This document shows, piece after piece, positions 1 to 7,989 of a stretch of DNA of 9,343 nt; within the stretch, counting starts at the first letter, position 1; every line of letters starts with the position of its first letter. Location of the stretch: positions 1-9,343 of the forward strand of contig NHLE01000058.1 in NCBI GenBank assembly GCA_002169365.1, read 5' to 3'. A model generated the notes under the pieces. The model was given only the letters and a program-made list of their open reading frames with translations, did no database searches and was not told where the DNA came from. The position numbers and the translations under genes were made by a program. Origin of the DNA: Pelagibacteraceae bacterium TMED259. GTDB taxonomy: Bacteria; Pseudomonadota; Alphaproteobacteria; HIMB59.

Positions 1-75
1 TTTCGAACTCGGTCGTGAAGGCCTCCAGCGCCGATGGTACTTAGTCTTAAGGCTTGGGAGAGTAGGACGCCGCCT
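1..75 (+). rRNA. rrf: 5S ribosomal RNA, 3' part (5' end outside window)
   Basis: This is the 3' part of a 5S rRNA of the large ribosomal subunit. It begins at the conserved CGAACTCGG segment and continues through GCGCCGATGGTACT and CTTGGGAGAGTAGG, which form the helix II-V and loop E region of bacterial 5S. The 3' end is set at about 75, where the CGCCGCCT end would pair with the missing 5' end; it may be off by a few bases. The missing 5' part is about 40 bases, judged from the usual 5S length. Whether 16S and 23S genes lie just upstream cannot be seen. No stem plus T-run terminator is visible between this gene and the transporter gene 51 bases downstream. Confidence 0.93.
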
Positions 76-126
76 ATTTAATTACGCTTACATATTTACT
101 TTTAAATCATTATCATTTCATTAATT

Positions 127-984
127 ATGATTAGAACGATAAGTAAACCCGAGGTCATTGGTATATTTTTTGCCATTTTTGCTTATTTAGCTTTTTCTCT
201 ACTCGATACAATACAAAAAACTTTAATTATCTATTACTCCGTATTTCAAATACTATTTATTAAATATTTTTTCACCTTTTTCTTATCTTTCATTGAGTCT
301 AAAAGAAAAAAAAATTTCAAGTTTTATTTAACTTCTAATTGGAAATTACAATTACTAAGAAGCTTACTTTCAATTCTTGAATCAGGATGTTTTATTTTAG
401 CTTTTAGGTATTTAAGTCTCGCTGATGCGCATAGTATAGGAGCATTAACGCCCATTGTAGTTGTGGTACTATCATATATTTTTTTAAGAGAAAAAATTTC
501 ACCACGAATTTGGTTTGCAGTTTTTATTGGATTTATTGGTGTTTTAATTGTTATGAGGCCTGGTCTAACTGTTTTTGATCCAGCATCGCTAATTCCTTTA
601 GCTGCAGCTTTTTTCTTAGGCTTATATCAAATCGTTACTCGAAAAGTATCTGCCGTAGATAAGAATGAAACTTCTTTATTTTATGCAGGTATAGTTGGGA
701 TGTTTTTAATGGGCTTTATTAGTTTTTTTTATTGGAAGCCTATATCTGTTGATTTTATTTTAATGTTTTTAGGGGTAGGTGCCTTATATTCTTCGGGCGT
801 TTACTTTCAGATTGTGGCTTTGAGTAAAGCCAGGGCTAGCATAGTTCAACCTTTTCATTATACTCTAATTTTTTGGTCTATAATTTTTGGTTTTCTATTC
901 TATAAGGATATTCCAGATTTGTTCACAATCACTGGAGCGGTTGTCATAATCATTTCAGGTGTTTATATCTTTATAAAAAAGTAG
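127..984 (+). CDS. EamA-family (drug/metabolite transporter superfamily) membrane permease
   Basis: This is a 285-residue inner-membrane protein with about ten hydrophobic helices, near residues 10-28, 36-56, 74-95, 101-119, 127-146, 154-171, 184-203, 208-230, 240-258 and 265-283. It looks like two five-helix EamA repeats. The end of helix 4 (SYIFLREKISPRIWFA) and the LIVMRPG stretch after helix 5 are typical of the family. Members export or import small metabolites such as amino-acid derivatives, sugars or nucleotide-like compounds; the substrate cannot be read from the sequence. The ATG at 127 is used because helix 1 follows directly; no clear Shine-Dalgarno is seen. A run of nine A (306-314) lies in the basic loop after helix 2 (KRKKNFK). 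The gene follows 5S rRNA by 51 bases without a visible terminator and its TAG stop is one base from the convergent tRNA-Leu. The family call is firm and the substrate unknown. Confidence 0.9.
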   Translation: MIRTISKPEVIGIFFAIFAYLAFSLLDTIQKTLIIYYSVFQILFIKYFFTFFLSFIESKRKKNFKFYLTSNWKLQLLRSLLSILESGCFILAFRYLSLADAHSIGALTPIVVVVLSYIFLREKISPRIWFAVFIGFIGVLIVMRPGLTVFDPASLIPLAAAFFLGLYQIVTRKVSAVDKNETSLFYAGIVGMFLMGFISFFYWKPISVDFILMFLGVGALYSSGVYFQIVALSKARASIVQPFHYTLIFWSIIFGFLFYKDIPDLFTITGAVVIIISGVYIFIKK

Positions 985-985
985 T

Positions 986-1072
986 TGGTAGCCTCGGGCG
1001 GACTCGAACCGCCACGGGAATAAATCCCACTGGATTTTAAGTCCAGACTGTCTACCATTCCAGCACGAGGCC
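986..1072 (-). tRNA. tRNA-Leu (anticodon UAA), CCA encoded
   Basis: This is an 87-base class II tRNA on the minus strand. The acceptor arm GGCCTCG pairs with CGAGGCT (first pair G-U), followed by discriminator A and an encoded CCA at 988-986. The D arm is CTG/CAG with loop GAATGGTAGA. The anticodon arm is CTGGA/TCCAG with loop CTTAAAA, giving anticodon TAA at 1039-1037, which reads UUA and possibly UUG leucine codons. The long variable arm TGGGATTTATTCCCGT forms a four-pair stem, as expected for Leu. The T arm GGCGG-TTCGAGT-CCGCC is perfect. It lies 65 bases downstream of, and in the same direction as, the secreted-protein gene, so it may have its own AT-rich promoter or ride on that transcript. 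The transporter gene runs head-on into its 3' end. Confidence 0.97.
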
Positions 1073-1137
1073 ATGTTGTTATAAATAGATAGTGTCCGAA
1101 ATTTATTATAAATAACTATAAATACAAAGCTTTTTTA

Positions 1138-2232
1138 TTAGTTATTTAAATAATTATCAGTGTTGATTAGATCTCTAAATACAATGTTTCCAAAGATAAT
1201 ATTTTTATTTAAATCATAATTTTCATTAAACCATTCATATTTTGGTTTTCTTATGTTGGCATTTTTTGATTTTAAAATTTGAAGATAATTCTCATCAATG
1301 CCTTCTATGTTAGCTATTTCCATTTCAGAAAGTGGACTAATCGATATATTAAAACTTTTAAAAGTATTGACCCTCACCTCGGCTTTGGTTAAATGACAAA
1401 TGAAACCTATCTGCTTAGAGTTAGTAATATATGCGCTAAAACCGTAATAAGAATAAGGCACTGTCTTTAATCTATCTTTATAGACTCCTTCTTTATCATC
1501 CCACTGATAATTGCTTTGAGAAAACAATTGATAAGATGAGTATTCAAAGTCTTTATGAAGAATTATGCCATCAGAAAATAGCGTAAAAACATTTTCCTTA
1601 TTTTCATAAGAGTTAATGATCTCCATAAAATTTGAAGAGAGGATATTTTTATTTATATTAGGGTATGATTTATTAAATAAATTTAGCACCCTCTCATAGT
1701 TCTGATTTGATATGTCGTAAGTATTATTATCTAAGCTAAAGTCGATAATTTCTGAATTTATTTTAGGAGTTAGGAGGCTTGCTCCTAACGTGTATCTTAT
1801 AGGGTCAAAATAATTAGCCAAATCTTCAAAATTATTCACATCAATACCCTTAATTTGAGAGGATAAAATATAAGTATCAAGATCTAATGGTAAAAGATTA
1901 TTTGAAACAACTATCCCATTCGAGCTGTAGAACTCATTAATTGCTTCGGGGAGATCTAAGTTGCTAAGAGATAGCTTTTGAAGTTTATTATATTCACCAA
2001 AAATTAAATCGAATTGATCTATATTGTTATCTACATATTCAAATTCAAAATCTATGCTTTTACTTAAGGCATAATTTCCTAATTCATAATAAAGATAATG
2101 TCTATAATCTATAAAACTATCATCCAATAACCCTACTTTTAAAGTCGAAGTTGATTCACATTCTTGAGCATTAGAGTAGCTATATAATAATAAAAAGAAT
2201 ACTAAGGAAAAAAATTTATGAATATGTTTCAA
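1138..2232 (-). CDS. secreted protein resembling an ABC-type extracellular solute-binding protein; function unproven
   Basis: This 364-residue protein has a clear signal peptide: short basic start (MKHIHK), hydrophobic core FFSLVFFLLLYSYS and a likely signal peptidase I site after A22 (SNA-QE), so it should be periplasmic. No lipobox is seen. The mature part begins with a beta strand (LKVGLL, 31-36), then an EFEYVD...FDLIFGEYNKL segment (63-84), a strand with GIVVS (106-110), and NNFEDLANYFDP (133-144). That order resembles type 2 periplasmic binding proteins, but I recognise no specific family motif, so this is inference. The start is TTG at 2232: a stop lies in frame directly before it and no other start precedes the signal peptide. 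It follows nadK by 11 bases, apparently as the last protein gene of the cluster. No permease or ATPase gene lies nearby, which would make it an orphan binding protein if the call is right. Confidence 0.5.
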   Translation of the reverse strand: MKHIHKFFSLVFFLLLYSYSNAQECESTSTLKVGLLDDSFIDYRHYLYYELGNYALSKSIDFEFEYVDNNIDQFDLIFGEYNKLQKLSLSNLDLPEAINEFYSSNGIVVSNNLLPLDLDTYILSSQIKGIDVNNFEDLANYFDPIRYTLGASLLTPKINSEIIDFSLDNNTYDISNQNYERVLNLFNKSYPNINKNILSSNFMEIINSYENKENVFTLFSDGIILHKDFEYSSYQLFSQSNYQWDDKEGVYKDRLKTVPYSYYGFSAYITNSKQIGFICHLTKAEVRVNTFKSFNISISPLSEMEIANIEGIDENYLQILKSKNANIRKPKYEWFNENYDLNKNIIFGNIVFRDLINTDNYLNN

Positions 2233-2243
2233 TTAAAATAATT

Positions 2244-3005
2244 TTAATGAGATTTGAACATCTCTTTATAGACTCTTTCCTCAATTTTATGATCATTATC
2301 AAATAGCAAAGGTATCTCCAAACCTTCAGACATTTCAATTTCTATTGAGATGACATCTTTAGATTCAATATGATCTGCGTGAGCAACTATGGGTCTTTTT
2401 GAAGGGTTGTTATTTATTATTTTAATTTTTGCATTATCTCTCAGCAGGCCACCTCTCCAGTGTCTAGGGCTATAAGCACTTACCGCAGTTAAGGCTATTA
2501 CATTGCTTCCAAGGGGGATAATTGGACCAGATGCAGAATAATTGTACCCCGTGCTTCCCGCAGCTGAGGAAAGTATAACACCATCACAAACGAGCTCTTC
2601 CATTCTTACCTCATTATCAACAATAATTTGAAGTTTAGCAGCTTGATATTTCTCCCTCCTGATGCTTATTTCATTGATCGCTATAGCCTTTACTTCTTTC
2701 CCTGTCGGAGAAATAGTTTTCATCACCAACGGTTTAAGTTTTGTAAGTTGGGCATTTTTTAATCTTATCTCTAAGTCTTCAGTTTTAAATTCATTCATTA
2801 AGAATCCAACTGATCCAAAATTCATACCAAATATAGGTTTATTGATTTTAAGATAATCATGAAGAGATTTTAAAATGAATCCATCGCCGCCTAGAGCAAC
2901 AATAAAATCTGCATCTTCAGGATTACAATTTCCATAAATTTTAGTCAGCTCTTCTTGGGCTTTTAAATTTTTTTCGAGCGGGAAGGAAACAAAACAAATT
3001 TTCAT
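2244..3005 (-). CDS. nadK: NAD kinase
   Basis: This cytoplasmic enzyme phosphorylates NAD at the 2' hydroxyl of its adenosine ribose using ATP (or polyphosphate) to make NADP. The 253-residue product has the family signatures: GGDG at 39-42 within FIVALGGDGFIL, the NE pair at 111-112 (AINEISIRR), and the glycine-rich SSAAGSTGYNYSASGPI at 146-162 with GST at 150-152. Length is slightly short of typical (about 250-300). I chose the ATG at 3005 over an in-frame ATG at 3023, because MKICFVSFP matches the usual N-terminal strand of the family, a GGTGG motif sits 5 bases upstream, and the longer version would overlap moaA by 17 bases. The start lies 1 base after the moaA stop, so the genes are probably translationally coupled. 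Its product NADP is the cofactor of the isocitrate dehydrogenase at the other end of the window. Confidence 0.95.
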   Translation of the reverse strand: MKICFVSFPLEKNLKAQEELTKIYGNCNPEDADFIVALGGDGFILKSLHDYLKINKPIFGMNFGSVGFLMNEFKTEDLEIRLKNAQLTKLKPLVMKTISPTGKEVKAIAINEISIRREKYQAAKLQIIVDNEVRMEELVCDGVILSSAAGSTGYNYSASGPIIPLGSNVIALTAVSAYSPRHWRGGLLRDNAKIKIINNNPSKRPIVAHADHIESKDVISIEIEMSEGLEIPLLFDNDHKIEERVYKEMFKSH

Positions 3006-3006
3006 T

Positions 3007-3996
3007 TTAACCACCAGTCTCATTCATATGTCTTTTGACATAACCTTCATAGTTATTTGAAGAAATTTCAAAATTATGTTTTTGTGGTTTGATTGTCATA
3101 GCGTATTCAATTTGTTTTATAATATCAATTTTTGACATATTTCTTAATGCATATTTTAGATCTACATAGTCGTTTTGACCTAAGCACATATAAAGTTTTC
3201 CAGTGCAAGTTAGTCTTATTCTATTACAAGTATCACAAAAATTATGAGAAATGGCTGATATAATCCCAATTTTTGAGTCACTTAAATTATCTGAGAAATA
3301 CCTAGATGGACCATTGGTTTTATGATTAGAGGGAGATAATTTTAGCTTTGATACTAATTTCTCTTCAAATTTCTTCATAGAAAGATACTGATTAAATCTC
3401 TCCTCTCCAATTGAACCAATAGGCATTACCTCAATAAGAGAAATATCACAGCCCTTTTTTTGACACCATTTAATAATATCAAAGACCTCTTCATCATTAA
3501 AATTTTGCGTTAAGACAGTGTTTATTTTTACTCTTATATTAAGATCAATGCAGCTCTCTATACCCCTTATTACTTTATGCAAATCTCCGTGTTTGGTAAT
3601 TTCTCTATATTTTTGAGAGTCTAAACTATCTAAAGATACATTAATCCTATTTACTCCATTATCTTTTAAGATTTTTGAATATTTTGATAAGTTTGTTCCA
3701 TTTGTAGTGAGTGTATGCTCTTTTATCTTATTTTGCTCTTTTAGAGTATTTAAGTGCTCAATAACAGATATGATATTTTTTCTTACTAAGGGTTCACCGC
3801 CAGTTAATCTAAACTTTGTAACTCCAAGTTCGTTGAATATGTCGATTAGTTTTATAATTTCTTCTATTGACAGCACCTCCTGTCTTGGGAGAAATGTTAC
3901 ATCTTCTGCCATGCAATAAGTACAACGCAAATCACACCTGTCAGTAACAGAGACTCTTAAATAGTCTATTTTTCTTTTATAATTATCAACTAACAC
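3007..3996 (-). CDS. moaA: GTP 3',8-cyclase MoaA (radical SAM, molybdenum cofactor step 1)
   Basis: MoaA uses S-adenosylmethionine and two 4Fe-4S clusters to convert GTP to 3',8-cyclo-7,8-dihydro-GTP, which MoaC turns into cyclic pyranopterin monophosphate. The 329-residue protein shows the radical SAM motif C21-x3-C25-x2-C28 (CDLRCTYC), the SAM-binding GGEP at 66-69, TTNG at 97-100, and the C-terminal cluster ligands C254-x2-C257-x13-C271 with the GTP-site arginines in NRIRLT. It ends in the functionally important double glycine (GG, 328-329), so it is full length. The start is GTG at 3996: an in-frame TAG lies five codons upstream and no other start fits before the conserved N-terminus. It overlaps the DUF3553 gene by 11 bases, suggesting coupled translation. 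No other molybdenum cofactor gene is in the window; partners must lie elsewhere. Confidence 0.96.
   Translation of the reverse strand: MLVDNYKRKIDYLRVSVTDRCDLRCTYCMAEDVTFLPRQEVLSIEEIIKLIDIFNELGVTKFRLTGGEPLVRKNIISVIEHLNTLKEQNKIKEHTLTTNGTNLSKYSKILKDNGVNRINVSLDSLDSQKYREITKHGDLHKVIRGIESCIDLNIRVKINTVLTQNFNDEEVFDIIKWCQKKGCDISLIEVMPIGSIGEERFNQYLSMKKFEEKLVSKLKLSPSNHKTNGPSRYFSDNLSDSKIGIISAISHNFCDTCNRIRLTCTGKLYMCLGQNDYVDLKYALRNMSKIDIIKQIEYAMTIKPQKHNFEISSNNYEGYVKRHMNETGG
3011..3015 (-). promoter_or_regulatory. Shine-Dalgarno-like site of nadK inside the last codons of moaA
   Basis: The minus strand reads GGTGGTTAAAATG here. GGTGG lies 5 bases before the ATG at 3005 and is the best ribosome binding site in the area. 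It supports the 3005 start for nadK. The same bases encode the terminal Gly-Gly of MoaA. Confidence 0.55.
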
Positions 3997-4177
3997 TGTG
4001 TACGACTTCTAAATTTACAACTTCTAAATCTATAACTTTTTTTCCAGAATTCTCAAAGTTAATTGTAGCTTTGTTCGCAATACATGATTGAATTTGACCT
4101 ATTCCCCAACTAGGTTGACTAGGACATTTTACTAAAGTCCCAGGGGTAAATTCGCTAAATATAAAGTTTTTTTCCAT
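3986..4177 (-). CDS. small DUF3553-type protein
   Basis: This is a 63-residue protein with the pattern PGTLVKCPSQPSWGIGQIQS (residues 12-31) followed by ATINFENSGKKVIDL. It matches my memory of the DUF3553 family, small proteins found mainly in Alphaproteobacteria. The G-x-L-V...P-x-W-G-x-G-x-(I/V)-x-S stretch resembles the small beta-barrel (Tudor-like) modules of CarD and the UvrD C-terminus, which bind RNA polymerase. A role in transcription or repair is therefore conceivable but not shown. It is the first gene of the minus-strand cluster; its TGA lies inside moaA. Its ATG is 51 bases from recA, divergently oriented. There is no signal peptide or membrane segment, so it is probably cytoplasmic. 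Confidence 0.75.
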   Translation of the reverse strand: MEKNFIFSEFTPGTLVKCPSQPSWGIGQIQSCIANKATINFENSGKKVIDLEVVNLEVVHSVS

Positions 4178-4228
4178 TATTATTCTTGTGATGTATGTAC
4201 AAATATTTACTATCTATATTAGAATCAT
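4178..4228. promoter_or_regulatory. divergent promoter region between the DUF3553-moaA-nadK cluster and recA
   Basis: These 51 bases must hold the start signals for both directions unless promoters lie inside genes. For recA, TATATT at 4215-4220 is a reasonable -10, but no good -35 stands at 16-18 bases. A small palindrome TGTA-TG-TACA lies at 4192-4201, nested in TTGT...ACAA at 4186-4202, where a regulator could bind. I see no alphaproteobacterial LexA direct repeat (GTTC-N7-GTTC or GAAC-N7-GAAC). Exact promoter positions are uncertain. Confidence 0.4.
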
Positions 4229-5287
4229 ATGGATAAAAAAGATAATTTAAACAAATTAAAATCAGTCATTTCTAATATTGAAAAGTCTTATGGCAAAGGC
4301 TCAATAATGATGCTTGGAAAAAGAAGTGAGGATGAAAATATTGATGTTTTTTCTACCGGTTCCCTTGGATTAGATATCGCTTTAGGTATAGGCGGCGTCC
4401 CTAGAGGAAGAGTTATAGAGGTTTATGGACCTGAGAGCTCAGGTAAAACAACTCTAACGCTCCACATTATAGCTGAGGCTCAAAAGGTGGGTGGAACATG
4501 TGCTTTTATTGACGCTGAGCATGCGCTAGATCCTGGTTATGCTAAAAAATTGGGAGTTAATATTGATGAGCTTTTAATATCTCAACCTGATACCGGTGAG
4601 CAGGCACTAGAAATATCCGACACGCTTGTTAAATCAGAAGGTATTGACCTACTTGTAATTGACTCTGTAGCAGCTCTCGTACCAAGAGCGGAGCTAGAGG
4701 GAGAAATGGGCGACTCTTTACCTGGGCTTCAGGCAAGATTAATGAGCCAAGCTCTAAGAAAATTAACTAGTTCTATTTCAAAAACGAATACAATGGTTGT
4801 CTTCATTAATCAGCTTAGAATGAAAATTGGTGTTATGTTTGGTAGTCCTGAGGTCACAACTGGCGGTAATGCCTTAAAATTTTACTCATCAGTAAGACTA
4901 GATATTAGAAGAATAGGTGCCATAAAAGATAAAGATAATATCATTGGCAACCAAACAAGAGTTAAAGTAGTTAAAAATAAAATGGCTCCACCCTTCAAAC
5001 AGGTTGAATTTGATATAATGTATGGCGAAGGTATTTCAAAAATAGGTGAAATAATAGATTTAGGAGTCCAAGCAGATATAATTGATAAATCAGGTGCTTG
5101 GTATGCCTATAAAGATGAAAAGATTGGGCAAGGTAGGGAAAATACCAAACAGTTTTTAAGAGATCATCCTGAAATTTTAGATGAAATTGAGGCAAGAATA
5201 CGATCCAACTCTAATACAGTTGAAGAATTGATGATTGATCCCCCTCCACCTTCTGATGACTCAGATCAAAAAAATACCAAAGAATAA
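4229..5287 (+). CDS. recA: recombinase RecA
   Basis: RecA forms ATP-dependent filaments on single-stranded DNA, drives homologous pairing and strand exchange, and in many bacteria triggers LexA self-cleavage. The 352-residue protein is full length (353 in E. coli). It has Walker [10 protein letters not shown] at 67-75 (K73, T74), catalytic E97 in [13 protein letters not shown], Walker [11 protein letters not shown] at 141-150 (D145), the loop 1 region [10 protein letters not shown] (154-163), and loop 2 from Q195 through GSPEVTTGG. The C-terminus is acidic and proline-rich ([10 protein letters not shown]), like the regulatory tail of other RecA proteins. The ATG at 4229 gives the standard N-terminus; only a weak AGAA lies upstream. 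alaS follows after 38 bases with no visible terminator, so the two may be co-transcribed, an order common in Alphaproteobacteria. Confidence 0.99.
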   Translation: MDKKDNLNKLKSVISNIEKSYGKGSIMMLGKRSEDENIDVFSTGSLGLDIALGIGGVPRGRVIEVYGPESSGKTTLTLHIIAEAQKVGGTCAFIDAEHALDPGYAKKLGVNIDELLISQPDTGEQALEISDTLVKSEGIDLLVIDSVAALVPRAELEGEMGDSLPGLQARLMSQALRKLTSSISKTNTMVVFINQLRMKIGVMFGSPEVTTGGNALKFYSSVRLDIRRIGAIKDKDNIIGNQTRVKVVKNKMAPPFKQVEFDIMYGEGISKIGEIIDLGVQADIIDKSGAWYAYKDEKIGQGRENTKQFLRDHPEILDEIEARIRSNSNTVEELMIDPPPPSDDSDQKNTKE

Positions 5288-5325
5288 TATTAAAATTAAA
5301 ATAAATTAATCTATATTTCTAGGTT

Positions 5326-7989
5326 ATGAATTCTAACCAAGTCAGAAAAACGTTTATCGACTTCTTCAAAAATAAAGACCATAAGCATGTTAATTCAAGC
5401 CCATTGGTTCCTGATAATGATCCTACATTAATGTTTGCTAATTCTGGAATGGTTCAGTTTAAGAATGTTTTTACTGGTTTGGAGCAAAGAGAATATAAAA
5501 GAGCTACTACATCTCAAAAATGTGTAAGAGCGGGGGGAAAGCATAACGATCTTGAAAATGTTGGTTTCACTACGCGTCATCACACTTTCTTTGAAATGTT
5601 AGGAAACTTTTCTTTTGGTGACTACTTTAAAGAAGAAGCAATTTTCTACGCCTGGAATTTAATTACAAAAGAATATCAAATCAACCCTGATAAACTTTTA
5701 GTAACTATCTACCATAATGATGAAATTGCCGAACAATTATGGAAAAAAATAGCCAATTTGAAAGATGATAAAATAATTAAAATCAAAACTTCAGATAATT
5801 TTTGGTCTATGGGCGATACTGGACCTTGTGGACCTTGTTCAGAAATTTTTTACGACCATGGAGATAAATATTTTGGTGGCCCCCCAGGGTCTCCAGATGA
5901 AGACGGTGATAGATTTATTGAAATTTGGAATTTAGTTTTTATGCAATTTGAACAAATTGACTCAAAGACAAGAATTGATTTACCAAAGCCTTGTGTAGAT
6001 ACTGGAATGGGCTTGGAAAGAATTACTGCGTTAATGAATAATAGTAATGATAATTATTCCTCCGATTTATTTACTCATATCATCAATGCTACCCAAGAAA
6101 TTATTAAAGAAAGGCTAACTGAAAAAAATAAATCTAGTTTTAGAGTTATAGCTGATCACTTAAGAGCTTCTGCATTTTTAATTGCTGATGGTGTTATGCC
6201 GTCTAACGAGGGAAGGGGGTACGTTTTAAGAAGAATTTTGAGAAGAGGTATTAGACATGCTTATTCTCTTGGATCTAGGGATCTTTTGTTTGATAAAATT
6301 TTTAATAATCTTAGATCGTTAATGGGTGATTTTTTTGAGGAATTAAATACAAGGTCAGATTTAATTAAAGAGACGCTTTCTTCAGAGGAAGACAAATTTA
6401 GAGAAACACTATCAAAAGGCTTAGATATACTAGGACAAGAAATTCCAAATATTAAAAATAAAACATTAGATGGTCGAATAGCTTTTAGACTTTATGATAC
6501 CTATGGTTTCCCTCTAGATTTAACTCAAGATTACCTAAAATCAAAAGACATCAATGTAGATATAGATTCATTTAATCAAGCTATGGAATCTCAAAAACAA
6601 GATGCGCGCGCTTCTTGGAAAGGAAGTGGAGATGATGGCATTCAAAAGATTTGGTTTGATTTGGCAAAAAAATATAAACCTACTATTTTTGAGGGCTATA
6701 CTGAGTCTTCCATTTCCTCAGAAGTAATTTCTATCATCCAAGACAATAATGAGCTTGATAAAGCAGACAGAGTAAATCAAGAGTATATTTTAATCACAAA
6801 AAATACTTGTTTTTATGGAGAGTCTGGAGGGCAGATTGGTGATAAGGGTAAAATTTTTAATGATGACTTTGAATTTCAGGTCTCAGATACAAAAAAAACA
6901 CCTCAAGGTATTTTTATTCATCTTGGAACATTAATTTCTGGTTTGATTGAAACTAATACAAATATTGAAATGAAAATTGATATTGATATGAGAAGTCTTG
7001 TGAAAAAAAATCATTCTGCAACACATTTACTTCATTCCGCCCTTCGCAATCAACTTGGTAATCATGTTGCTCAAAGAGGCTCTCTTGTTAATGATGAAAA
7101 ATTACGCTTTGATTTTAGTCATAATAAACCAATTACTAAAGACCAGTTACACGATATCCAACAAGAAGTTATCAATATTATAAAGAGACCTTCTGCAACT
7201 AACATAGAAATAAAATCACAAGATGAAGCTATTAAACAAGGTGCAATGGCATTATTTGGTGAAAAATATGGAGATGAGGTAAGAGTTGTTAGCTTAGGTG
7301 ATGCAGATGGTAGGCCTTATTCTATTGAACTCTGCGGAGGTACTCATGTTGATAACGTTAAAGATATAAATAAGTTTCAAATTATGGGAGTTGAGTCTGT
7401 GTCTTCAGGGGTAAGAAGAATTGAGGCCTGTACTGATAAAAAAGTTGATCAATATTTACATCAACAAATAGAAGCCCAGAAAGATTTTGAAAATAAACAA
7501 GATTTACAAATCCAAGATCTTAAAAATGAAATTTCAAATTTACAAGGTCAAATAAATTTTGAAGAAGTTAATAAAAGTCTTTTTATAAAAAAATTAGAAA
7601 GTTATTTAGACTCTCTTAAAAATAAATCAATACTGTCTAATGAAGATAACAATCAAAAAATAGAAGAAAATATTAATGGTATCAATTTTGTAACGCAAAT
7701 TATCAATGGCCTACCACCAAAGCAGCTAAGATCAATTTTTGATAACTTTAAATCTGATAATGAAAAGTCAATTTTAGCCTGCGTGACAATCAATGAAGAT
7801 AAAGTTTCAATAGCTTTAGGGTTGACCAGGGACTTAGCTAGTACCTACGACGCTAGAGAACTTATAAAATCAGCTTTTGACCATCTGGGATCAAAAGGAG
7901 GAGGGGGGAGAGTAGACTTCGCTCAAGCTGGTGGAGATAAAAAAGATCAAATAAATCAAGCTTTTTTAAGTATAAAAGAAAAAATTTAA
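5326..7989 (+). CDS. alaS: alanine--tRNA ligase
   Basis: AlaRS charges tRNA-Ala with alanine in the cytoplasm and hydrolyses mischarged Ser- or Gly-tRNA-Ala. The 887-residue protein is full length (876 in E. coli). The catalytic domain (about 1-240) starts with the usual [20 protein letters not shown], and contains the class II motif 2 region around [18 protein letters not shown] (84-101) and motif 3 in DTGMGLERI (225-233). A tRNA-recognition part follows, with [18 protein letters not shown] and [10 protein letters not shown]. The editing domain has zinc ligands H563-x3-H567 (HSATH) and C670-x3-H674 (CGGTH). A coiled-coil-like segment (about 705-745) leads to the C-terminal DHHA1 domain, ending in [14 protein letters not shown] (858-870). 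AGG at 5321-5323 is a short ribosome binding site. The TAA stop overlaps the icd stop on the other strand. Confidence 0.99.
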   Translation: MNSNQVRKTFIDFFKNKDHKHVNSSPLVPDNDPTLMFANSGMVQFKNVFTGLEQREYKRATTSQKCVRAGGKHNDLENVGFTTRHHTFFEMLGNFSFGDYFKEEAIFYAWNLITKEYQINPDKLLVTIYHNDEIAEQLWKKIANLKDDKIIKIKTSDNFWSMGDTGPCGPCSEIFYDHGDKYFGGPPGSPDEDGDRFIEIWNLVFMQFEQIDSKTRIDLPKPCVDTGMGLERITALMNNSNDNYSSDLFTHIINATQEIIKERLTEKNKSSFRVIADHLRASAFLIADGVMPSNEGRGYVLRRILRRGIRHAYSLGSRDLLFDKIFNNLRSLMGDFFEELNTRSDLIKETLSSEEDKFRETLSKGLDILGQEIPNIKNKTLDGRIAFRLYDTYGFPLDLTQDYLKSKDINVDIDSFNQAMESQKQDARASWKGSGDDGIQKIWFDLAKKYKPTIFEGYTESSISSEVISIIQDNNELDKADRVNQEYILITKNTCFYGESGGQIGDKGKIFNDDFEFQVSDTKKTPQGIFIHLGTLISGLIETNTNIEMKIDIDMRSLVKKNHSATHLLHSALRNQLGNHVAQRGSLVNDEKLRFDFSHNKPITKDQLHDIQQEVINIIKRPSATNIEIKSQDEAIKQGAMALFGEKYGDEVRVVSLGDADGRPYSIELCGGTHVDNVKDINKFQIMGVESVSSGVRRIEACTDKKVDQYLHQQIEAQKDFENKQDLQIQDLKNEISNLQGQINFEEVNKSLFIKKLESYLDSLKNKSILSNEDNNQKIEENINGINFVTQIINGLPPKQLRSIFDNFKSDNEKSILACVTINEDKVSIALGLTRDLASTYDARELIKSAFDHLGSKGGGGRVDFAQAGGDKKDQINQAFLSIKEKI

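Noticed and set aside
306..314. A run of nine A in the EamA gene as a programmed frameshift site.
   Set aside because: The frame stays open through all ten helices after the run, and such A-runs are expected in an AT-rich genome (others occur in alaS).
986..1140. tRNA-Leu as an integration site for a mobile island.
   Set aside because: No integrase, no second copy of the tRNA 3' end in the window, and the flanking genes look like the rest of the chromosome.
2662..2856. Open frame of 64 codons on the plus strand.
   Set aside because: It lies wholly inside nadK on the opposite strand; nadK has all family motifs, so this is a shadow frame.
3006..3023. An 18-base upstream extension of nadK to an ATG at 3023.
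   Set aside because: It overlaps moaA, adds MRLVVK before the usual first strand of the family, and the ATG at 3005 has the better ribosome binding site.
3707..3919. Open frame of 70 codons on the plus strand.
   Set aside because: It is antisense to the radical SAM core of moaA and has no protein-like features of its own.
4178..4228. An SOS (LexA) box before recA.
   Set aside because: I looked for GTTC-N7-GTTC, GAAC-N7-GAAC and CTGT-N8-ACAG and found none in the gap.
4995..5195. Open frame of 66 codons on the minus strand.
   Set aside because: It is antisense to the C-terminal part of recA and has a low-complexity Leu/His/Tyr-rich product.
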